Assembly (NCBI GenBank): GCA_030598305.1
Contig: JAUVQC010000004.1
Location: 1-17,610 of the forward strand
DNA length: 17,610 nucleotides
DNA from: Actinomycetes bacterium
GTDB lineage: Bacteria; Actinomycetota; Acidimicrobiia; UBA5794
Direction: 5' to 3'
The position numbers and the translations under genes were made by a program. The first letter of the stretch is position 1. Each line of letters begins with the position of its first letter. This document shows positions 7,648 through 12,636 of this stretch, piece after piece. The notes under the pieces are model-generated. The model was not told where the DNA came from and did not search any database. It saw only the letters and a program-made list of their open reading frames with translations.

Positions 7648-8640
7648 ATGGCTGAGACTGTCACATTCATAGACCCGCACGGGGAGTCACCGGACGTCAC
7701 GCTTCCGGTGACCGACGTCCCGAGAGATCTACCCGACCGCGAGACCCGCCTCGACCATATTCCGACCGAGGACCCTTACTACGTGGACCTCGGGATGATG
7801 TACAAGCTTGCGCTCCTCGAGGAGATCCGACGTGCAAACTTCTCCGATACCCCACTTCATCTGGCACTTCGTGGGCACATGGGAACAGGCAAGGACCACG
7901 ATCTCGAGCAATTCGCTGCGAGGCTGAAGACGCCCTACTACCGGATTCCGCTCACGGGAGAGGTTCGGGACATCACCCTTATCGGATCCGTGAAGCTGCA
8001 TGGAGACGGCAAAGGAGGCACGGAGTCACGGTGGGAGGATGGCGACATCACGAGGGCGCTACGCGGCCCGTCACTCGTCAACCTGTCCGAACTCAATGCG
8101 GCGGGAGCCGAGACGCTGTTCGCCCTCCATGGCCTTCTCGACCGCCACCAAGCACTGGAACTGCCCACCGGAGAGATGGTGCGCCTCCGCGAGGACGTGC
8201 GCATATTCGGGACGCTGAACCCGACGGACCTCAGAGACTATGCGGGCACCCAAACACTCAACAAGGCGTTCGCTGACCGGTGGATCATATGGGAGAAGAC
8301 CTTTCCGGGAACCGAGGACCTCACGTTGATCCTCGAACGCCGCCACCCGGGCATGGATCCTGAGGTTCGTGATCTGCTCACCAAGCTCGCCACAGAGATC
8401 AACACCTCCTTCACCGCAGGAGACTCTCGCACGCGCGTGGAGACGCCGATGTCGTTGCGCACGGTGCTCGACCGCTATCCCGCCGGGCTACGGATGTATG
8501 CCACCGCCGAAGACCCGATGCGTTCTGCATGGCAGGAGTTCGTACTCCCCCACATCGACCCGTACGACCGTGACCACTACGAAACCGTGTGGTCAGCCGT
8601 GGTTAGAGTCGGACCGAAACGTCTCCCGTTCTCCGACTGA
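7648..8640 (+). CDS. CobS/MoxR-like AAA+ protein with altered Walker motifs
   Basis: 330 residues from an ATG at 7648. AGGAG (7638-7642) overlaps the stop of the preceding gene with a 5-base spacer, which fixes the start and implies co-translation. CobS-like landmarks in order: RGHMGTGKDHDLEQFAARL (75-93), DITLIGS (108-114), SLVNLSELNAAGAETLFALHGLLD (142-165, written here as a region), RIFGTLNPTD with sensor-1 Asn191, and GTQTLNKAFADRW with the arginine finger at R211. Two catalytic positions are changed. Asp83 follows the Walker A lysine where Ser/Thr normally binds Mg2+, and Ser147 replaces the Walker B Asp, while Glu148 is kept. It may bind ATP weakly or act as a structural partner of the VWA protein. 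The frame is intact throughout, so this is not a degraded gene. Confidence 0.85.
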   Translation: MAETVTFIDPHGESPDVTLPVTDVPRDLPDRETRLDHIPTEDPYYVDLGMMYKLALLEEIRRANFSDTPLHLALRGHMGTGKDHDLEQFAARLKTPYYRIPLTGEVRDITLIGSVKLHGDGKGGTESRWEDGDITRALRGPSLVNLSELNAAGAETLFALHGLLDRHQALELPTGEMVRLREDVRIFGTLNPTDLRDYAGTQTLNKAFADRWIIWEKTFPGTEDLTLILERRHPGMDPEVRDLLTKLATEINTSFTAGDSRTRVETPMSLRTVLDRYPAGLRMYATAEDPMRSAWQEFVLPHIDPYDRDHYETVWSAVVRVGPKRLPFSD

Positions 8641-8661
8641 AAGTCACCGTTCTCTGACTGA
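8626..8661 (+). repeat. 15-bp imperfect direct repeat spanning the AAA+ stop codon
   Basis: CCGTTCTCCGACTGA (8626-8640) recurs as CCGTTCTCTGACTGA (8647-8661), with one mismatch and an offset of 21 bases. The first copy contains the stop codon of the AAA+ gene. The second is in the same frame and ends in another TGA, just before the AGAGG ribosome-binding site of the YajQ gene. Confidence 0.6.
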
Positions 8662-8671
8662 GAGGAACCCC

Positions 8672-9157
8672 ATGCCTTCATTTGACATCGTCTCCCAGGT
8701 AGACATGCAAGAAGTCCGCAACGCGGTCGACCAGGCGTCGCGCGAGCTCGTCAACCGTTACGACTTCAAGGGTACGAACACGACGGTGAAGCTCTCCGAT
8801 GAAGGGATCACCGTCGAATCGTCTGCAGATGGTCGACTCGATGCCGCGGTCGATGTGCTCAAGACGAAGCTCGTCAAGCGCAGCGTGTCGCTCAAGTCAA
8901 TCTCAGGCGGGGAACCGAACGAGATCGGTGGCGGACGCTACAAGGCCGTCTTCACGCTCAACGAAGGCATCGCCCAAGATGCCGCGAAAGAGCTGACCAA
9001 GGACATCAAGGAGATGAAGCTGAAGGTCCAGGTCCAGATCCAGGGAGACCAGTTACGCGTCTCCGGCAAGAAGCGCGACGACCTCCAGAACGTCATAGCC
9101 GCCGTCAAGACCATGGACTTCAAGCTCCCCCTCCAGTACATCAACTTCAGGGACTGA
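8672..9157 (+). CDS. yajQ: YajQ family nucleotide-binding protein
   Basis: 161 residues, the usual length of the family. The start opens MPSFDIVSQVDMQEVRNAVD, and AGAGG six to seven bases before the ATG at 8672 supports it. Further hallmarks are the RYDFKGTN segment, LKTKLVKRSV, VQVQIQGDQLRVSGKKRDDLQ and the terminal LPLQYINFRD. YajQ proteins form two ferredoxin-like domains and bind nucleotides; a Xanthomonas member has been described as a cyclic-di-GMP effector. It lies 31 bases after the AAA+ gene on the same strand and is likely co-transcribed with the VWA/AAA+ pair, though a functional link is not shown by the sequence. The codon pattern is like its neighbours. Confidence 0.95.
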   Translation: MPSFDIVSQVDMQEVRNAVDQASRELVNRYDFKGTNTTVKLSDEGITVESSADGRLDAAVDVLKTKLVKRSVSLKSISGGEPNEIGGGRYKAVFTLNEGIAQDAAKELTKDIKEMKLKVQVQIQGDQLRVSGKKRDDLQNVIAAVKTMDFKLPLQYINFRD

Positions 9158-9230
9158 GCAGGTAACTAGTCATCCGGCACGAACTGGAATCATTCTCCAG
9201 CCCTGGGCCGATGCCGCCGATCCATCCCGT

Positions 9231-9446
9231 ATGGGAATGACGCTCGACATCTATCTCGACGGCTCCTCCGACCAGGAGTTGGTCGATCTTTACACCGCAC
9301 ACGCTCCCGAGGCTGCGGTCAACGCGATAACCGACTGCCAGATCCACAACGCCTCGACCGCTGCATACGCTCTCGAGCGGCGTGGATACATCGAGCAGGC
9401 CGGCGTCTGGCTGCACTCCTCGCGCCCTGCGCTGCAAGCGACCTAG
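9231..9446 (+). CDS. Possible small protein, unknown function
   Basis: 71 residues (MGMTLDIYLDG and onward), or 69 from the second ATG at 9237. I do not recognise it. In its favour: codons mostly end in G or C as in the neighbouring genes, the composition looks protein-like (LVDLYTAHAPEAAVNAI, AAYALERRGYIEQAGVW), it follows YajQ by 73 bases on the same strand, and it stops 3 bases before the end of the convergent GNAT gene. Against it: there is no clear Shine-Dalgarno sequence and no TANNNT at the leaderless distance. The predicted protein is soluble and mainly helical. An antisense frame covers the same bases but looks less protein-like. Confidence 0.45.
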   Translation: MGMTLDIYLDGSSDQELVDLYTAHAPEAAVNAITDCQIHNASTAAYALERRGYIEQAGVWLHSSRPALQAT

Positions 9447-9449
9447 CGA

Positions 9450-10325
9450 TCAGCCCTTCCGCTCCCACCGACCGGTGGTATTGAGCAGGGCAAAGCCGTT
9501 CGATCGGTAGAATCCACCGGTGGGTCCATCGATTTCGTGCACAACCTCTGCCGTCGTCATTCCCCTTGTCTGCATTCGGACCATGCCCTCTTGGAGAAGA
9601 GCGGACCCGACACCTCGCCGGTGATACTCCGCGTGGACCCCCACAGGTTCGAAATAGCCGACCTTGTTGAGTTCGTCGTACCAAGTCATCGTGAACCCGG
9701 CAAACGTCCCATCGACATCGACAGCCACGATCTCGTCGGCAGGGTCGTATCCGGGCTGCCGCATCCTGGCCAGATAGCTCTCGGGTGTCCATGCGCTTCC
9801 AAAGGCCGATGAGTGGACGGCTGCGAGTTGGTCAATGTCATCGCTCGACACCGACCGGAGCAAGAATCGTGATGGGCGCACCTCGACGGACTCAGAGAGA
9901 CTCCGACCGGTAACGGCGTACTCGTCGCCGAGGCTTATGAATCCGAGGTCGATCAGTACTGCCACAAGGTCTGGATCGGTACCGGACACATCGGTGGTCT
10001 CGACCCGTCCGTTCGCCTGGGTCAGCTCAGAGATCTCGGCAACGACATCCGCGAGCAAATCTGTGCCCAGCCCCGCGCGGGACACCACGTCGAAGGCTTG
10101 ATATTTCGGCCAGATGATGCCGAACGCCGCTATGCCCCGGGCGTCCTCCCAGACAGGCACTGTCTTGGCGAGGTCATACGCGCGCAAACCGCTGTAGATG
10201 CGGTGGGCGACATCACCCGGGTGCAGGTTCGTTCCCGGCCCCATTGCATGCGTGCGTTCAGAGACGATCCGCTGCATCTGCAACAGATCGACATTTCCCA
10301 AGAACGTGCGACGTACCACCGACAT
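9450..10325 (-). CDS. GNAT-family N-acetyltransferase, probably tandem-GNAT
   Basis: 291 residues from an ATG at 10325, chosen because TACCAT lies exactly six bases before it; a longer open frame reaches 10472 but would cross the promoter. Residues ~150-285 form a typical GNAT domain: DEIVAVDVDGTFAGFTMTW, then YFEPVGVHAEYHRRGVGSALL with the acetyl-CoA loop at RRGVGSA (236-242), and GFYRSNGF near the end. Residues 1-140 have the length and pattern of a second, degenerate GNAT repeat (VWEDARGIAAFGIIW, then a VLIDLGFISLG motif), a layout also found in mycothiol synthase MshD. The detailed C-terminal sequence does not look like MshD to me. The substrate is unknown. It is divergent from the LOG gene across 110 bases. 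Confidence 0.82.
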   Translation of the reverse strand: MSVVRRTFLGNVDLLQMQRIVSERTHAMGPGTNLHPGDVAHRIYSGLRAYDLAKTVPVWEDARGIAAFGIIWPKYQAFDVVSRAGLGTDLLADVVAEISELTQANGRVETTDVSGTDPDLVAVLIDLGFISLGDEYAVTGRSLSESVEVRPSRFLLRSVSSDDIDQLAAVHSSAFGSAWTPESYLARMRQPGYDPADEIVAVDVDGTFAGFTMTWYDELNKVGYFEPVGVHAEYHRRGVGSALLQEGMVRMQTRGMTTAEVVHEIDGPTGGFYRSNGFALLNTTGRWERKG

Positions 10326-10331
10326 CAACCG

Positions 10332-10337
10332 ATGGTA
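10332..10337 (-). promoter_or_regulatory. -10 element of the GNAT gene, leaderless arrangement
   Basis: On the minus strand TACCAT is followed by six bases (CGGTTG) and then the ATG at 10325, so transcription would begin on the start codon itself. No convincing -35 hexamer is seen. Confidence 0.45.
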
Positions 10338-10360
10338 CGTCACGTTGGTCCACCCACACC

Positions 10361-10396
10361 GTTCTTGCGTCCACGGCGTTGGTTGGACGCCAGAAC
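10361..10396. promoter_or_regulatory. 36-bp inverted repeat between divergent promoters, candidate operator
   Basis: GTTCTTGCGTCCA (10361-10373) and TGGACGCCAGAAC (10384-10396) are complementary at 12 of 13 positions with a 10-base spacer. The dyad lies between the two -10 elements, 23 bases from the GNAT one and 27 from the LOG one, just outside where the -35 boxes would be. No regulator gene lies beside it, and a transcript hairpin role is unlikely upstream of leaderless starts. Confidence 0.5.
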
Positions 10397-10423
10397 ATGG
10401 CGAAGGTTTTGCTGTGCGCGAAC

Positions 10424-10429
10424 TACGCT
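10424..10429 (+). promoter_or_regulatory. -10 element of the LOG gene, leaderless arrangement
   Basis: TACGCT is followed by six bases and then the GTG at 10436. This supports the GTG as the true start and a leaderless transcript. No clear -35 is present. Confidence 0.4.
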
Positions 10430-10435
10430 GAGACC

Positions 10436-11476
10436 GTGACATACCGCATGAACAATCCGTCCATCGACGCACAGGTCGACGAGCTCGTTGCTGACGTCGT
10501 GGCGAGTACCGATGGACTCACCACCAACGCGGACCTCGTACGTGAGATCATCGTGTCTGCGCTCAAGGTCGTGATGGACAAGTCAGACCGAGGTGACGTT
10601 CGGATGATGAACACCGCCATGAAGGAGCTTCGGTATTCCTCGCTCGTGTTTCAGCCCTTCCGGAACACCAAGAAGGTGGCTGTGTACGGTTCTGCCCGTA
10701 CGGATCCCGACGATCCGAACTACCTCATGGCAGAAGAGTTCGGCCGCCGCATCGCTGAGGACCACGACTACCTCGTCATCACAGGAGCAGGTCCCGGGAT
10801 CATGGAGGCCGCGAATAAGGGTGCCGGAACCGAGAACAGTTTCGGCGTCAATATCCGTCTCCCCTTCGAGAATGGCGCAAACGAGTACCTCGCGCCAGGG
10901 AAGGTCATCAACTTCAAGTACTTCTTCACCCGCAAGGTGCAGTTTGTCAAGGAGTCAGATGCCTTCGCCCTCTTCCCCGGGGGTTTTGGAACGCTCGACG
11001 AGGCGTTCGAGTTGCTGACGCTCATCCAGACAGGGAAGTCCGACATCCACCCGATCGTGATGATCGAGGCAGAAGGGACGGGCTACTGGGACGCCTGGGA
11101 GACGTTGTGTGACGCTCTCGTGGAACAGCACATGATCGCGAAGCCAGATCTCAACCTGTACAAGGTCACGACCAACCTCGATGAGGCTGTGTCCGAGATT
11201 GTCCGGTTCTATCGGGTCTACCACTCACAGCGATACGTCGATGGACTCCTCGTTCTCAGACTTCAGAGTGAAATTCGTGCCGAACTCCTCGCCGAACTAT
11301 CCAGCGAATTTGCCGACATCATCCAATCAGGCGCTATCGAGGCCATCCCTGCGACCCAAGCCGAGGTCGAGAATGATGACAACATTGCCCTCCCCCGGAT
11401 CGCGTTCGACTTCGACCGACGCGGATACGGACGACTTCGCGCACTCATCGACCGGCTGAACAACACCGTCGGGTAG
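10436..11476 (+). CDS. LOG-family (TIGR00730-like) Rossmann-fold nucleotide-processing protein
   Basis: 346 residues from GTG 10436; ATG 10448 is the alternative. Motifs in order: VAVYGSAR (81-88), LVITGAGPGIMEAANKGA (113-130), FTRKVQFVKESDAFALF and the family signature PGGFGTLDEAFE (181-192). This matches the LOG / 'lysine decarboxylase-like' fold, whose members hydrolyse nucleoside 5'-monophosphates to the base and ribose 5-phosphate (cytokinin-activating LOG, PpnN). A helical N-terminal extension of ~75 residues and a C-terminal extension of ~120 residues flank the core, making it longer than the ~190-residue short LOG enzymes. It is not a decarboxylase despite old annotations. Its own promoter and the next gene's promoter suggest a single-gene unit. 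Confidence 0.9.
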   Translation: MTYRMNNPSIDAQVDELVADVVASTDGLTTNADLVREIIVSALKVVMDKSDRGDVRMMNTAMKELRYSSLVFQPFRNTKKVAVYGSARTDPDDPNYLMAEEFGRRIAEDHDYLVITGAGPGIMEAANKGAGTENSFGVNIRLPFENGANEYLAPGKVINFKYFFTRKVQFVKESDAFALFPGGFGTLDEAFELLTLIQTGKSDIHPIVMIEAEGTGYWDAWETLCDALVEQHMIAKPDLNLYKVTTNLDEAVSEIVRFYRVYHSQRYVDGLLVLRLQSEIRAELLAELSSEFADIIQSGAIEAIPATQAEVENDDNIALPRIAFDFDRRGYGRLRALIDRLNNTVG

Positions 11477-11509
11477 TCGCGCGACATCCGCCAGCACACC
11501 CAACTGCTG

Positions 11510-11515
11510 TAGAAT
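11510..11515 (+). promoter_or_regulatory. -10 element of the DinB/MDMPI gene, leaderless arrangement
   Basis: TAGAAT is followed by six bases and then the ATG at 11522, again placing the transcription start on the initiation codon. No clear -35 is present. Confidence 0.45.
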
Positions 11516-11521
11516 CCCACC

Positions 11522-12316
11522 ATGCGTGAGATTCTTTCAGACCTGGTGGCGGAACAGCAACACCTCGACCAGTTCCTCCAAACCCTTGCCACCCGGCAGT
11601 GGACAACGATGACGCCCGCCGCCGGTTGGACCATCCAGGACACGGTGAGCCACCTTGCCTACGTTGAGGGTTTTGCTGCGGAGGTGCTCGAAGAGGGCAA
11701 GAAGCGCATCGAACGCGAGAACGTCGAGGATATCGACGAGTGGACCCAGATAGGCGTGGAGCAGGGTCGCGGTCGCCGACATCAGGAGATCATCGAGTGG
11801 TGGCGCTTCGGCCGGGCCGATGTAGTCGACGCACTGTCGCGTATGCAGGCCACCGACCGCGTGCCATGGCTCTACGGAGAGATGAGTGCTGAATCGTTCG
11901 CCAACATCCGCCTGATGGAGACCTGGGCGCACGGCCTCGACATCAAGTGTGCAATGCTCGACCGCATTGTACCTCTCGACGGACCACCCGAGGATCTCGG
12001 CGAGGACGAGGAGTGGTACGACCCACTCGAGGACACGACTCGCCTCAGGCACATTGCCTCTCTCGGCCAGCGCTCGTTGCGCTTTTCGTTCGAGCAGGCC
12101 GGAGCGGAGTACCCAGAGTCCGGCATCCGAGTGGAGGTGATGGGTCCACTCTATGCAGCATGGCGCTTCGGACCCGAAGACACCGACCAGGTGATCAAAG
12201 GCATGGCAGGCGATTGGTGCCGCCTCGTCGTACAGCGCCAGACCGCCGAGGAGACAGGACTCAAAGCCGTCGGCGAGTACGCCGAGCAAGCCCTCCAGAT
12301 CGCCCGCACCTACTAG
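11522..12316 (+). CDS. TIGR03084-like protein of the mycothiol-dependent maleylpyruvate isomerase (DinB) family
   Basis: 264 residues. The N-terminal four-helix DinB/MDMPI domain shows the metal-ligand pattern: TVSHLAYVEGFA (H44) and LMETWAHGLDI (E133, H137), equivalent to the His-Glu-His zinc site of mycothiol-dependent maleylpyruvate isomerase. The start MREILSDLVAEQQHLDQ is typical of the family. The C-terminal ~100 residues (SLRFSFEQAG, VEVMGPLYAAWRFGPEDTDQVIKGMAGDWCRLVVQR) fit the SCP2-like second domain found in these proteins. Members are thought to use mycothiol as cofactor in isomerase or transferase chemistry; the substrate of this subgroup is unknown. No aromatic-degradation genes are nearby. 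A long antisense frame over the gene is a high-GC shadow. Confidence 0.88.
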   Translation: MREILSDLVAEQQHLDQFLQTLATRQWTTMTPAAGWTIQDTVSHLAYVEGFAAEVLEEGKKRIERENVEDIDEWTQIGVEQGRGRRHQEIIEWWRFGRADVVDALSRMQATDRVPWLYGEMSAESFANIRLMETWAHGLDIKCAMLDRIVPLDGPPEDLGEDEEWYDPLEDTTRLRHIASLGQRSLRFSFEQAGAEYPESGIRVEVMGPLYAAWRFGPEDTDQVIKGMAGDWCRLVVQRQTAEETGLKAVGEYAEQALQIARTY

Positions 12317-12335
12317 CCAGCGCCACAATTCCGTT

Positions 12336-12434
12336 CCCGGAGTTCCCAAGGAACACGACGCGATCTTCCCCGGAGTTGCAAAGGAATACGACGCGATCTT
12401 CCCTGGAGTTCCAACCGAACACGAAGTGTTCGTT
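12336..12434. repeat. Three 33-bp tandem repeat units
   Basis: Units begin at 12336, 12369 and 12402, each with GGAGTT at the same offset. Units 1 and 2 match at 30 of 33 positions; unit 3 matches unit 2 at about 23 of 33, diverging mainly after its first 22 bases, where it turns into a hairpin. There are no spacers between units, so this is not a CRISPR array. The three differences between units 1 and 2 all change amino acids in the open + frame, which argues against a protein-coding repeat. Confidence 0.85.
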
Positions 12435-12465
12435 GGAACTCCCAAGGAATGCCTCCGGCATTCCC

Positions 12466-12498
12466 ACTTACCCACAACTCCATGTGTAAGTCGATTTT
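12466..12498 (+). terminator. Possible weak intrinsic terminator after the DinB/MDMPI gene
   Basis: A stem ACTTAC..ACA / TGTGTAAGT with loop ACTCCA is followed by CGATTTT. The T-run is only four bases and the stem is AT-rich with a bulge, so termination would be modest. The stronger hairpins just before it may contribute. Confidence 0.3.
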
Positions 12499-12624
12499 GT
12501 CATTTCGGCGCCCCTCGACACATGGTCGAGGGTCTCTTCGTCCGTCCATGGAAACAAAGGGATTGCACCACCCTCAAGCAGTGGTTGAGAGTTTGCCTCT
12601 CCGATGTGTGTCATAGCCGTGGGG

Positions 12625-12630
12625 TACCCT
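12625..12630 (+). promoter_or_regulatory. -10 element of lhr, leaderless arrangement
   Basis: TACCCT is followed by six bases and then the GTG at 12637. This decides the start in favour of the GTG over the in-frame ATG at 12604, which lies upstream of the element. Confidence 0.4.
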
Positions 12631-12636
12631 GCTGGC

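Larger units (their letters stand above)
12317..12636. other. 320-bp gap with repeats and four consecutive hairpins
   Basis: No gene is supported here. After the tandem repeats come four inverted repeats in a row. The first is 12405-12442 (18/17-base arms with one bulged C, loop GAA). The second is 12446-12464 (GGAATGCC, loop TCC, GGCATTCC). The third is 12466-12491 (ACTTAC..ACA with TGTGTAAGT, two-base bulge), followed by CGATTTT, so it could be a weak terminator for the preceding gene. The fourth is 12512-12532 (CCCTCGAC, loop ACATG, GTCGAGGG). The remaining ~100 bases lead into the lhr promoter and show nothing else clear. Confidence 0.75.

Noticed and set aside
5423..8640. Cobaltochelatase subunits CobT and CobS proper
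   Set aside because: The similarity is in the VWA and AAA+ folds, but the Walker motifs are altered, an HExxH is present, and no cobalamin genes are visible.
9147..9437. 96-residue minus-strand frame opposite the small ORF
   Set aside because: It overlaps the YajQ end and has a less protein-like composition than the + strand frame.
9450..10325. Mycothiol synthase MshD
   Set aside because: The tandem-GNAT layout fits, but the C-terminal acetyl-CoA and substrate segments do not show the MshD pattern I would expect.
10244..10435. Longer start for the LOG protein at 10244
   Set aside because: The extension would overlap the divergent GNAT gene and the intergenic dyad, and is not protein-like.
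11476..11485. GTCGCGCGAC palindrome after the LOG gene
   Set aside because: A 10-bp GC palindrome without loop or T-run; expected by chance at this base composition and not a terminator.
12336..12434. CRISPR array
   Set aside because: The 33-bp units are directly adjacent without spacers and there are no cas genes.
11537..12475. 312-residue open frame on the minus strand over the DinB/MDMPI gene and the repeats
   Set aside because: It is antisense to a clearly recognisable protein, low in complexity, and its N-terminus is only the translated 33-bp repeat; typical high-GC shadow.
12318..12636. Stop-free + strand frame through the tandem repeats (11-codon repeat FPGVPKEHDAI-like)
   Set aside because: No start codon or ribosome-binding site precedes the repeats, and the differences between units 1 and 2 are all amino-acid changing, so there is no sign of protein selection.
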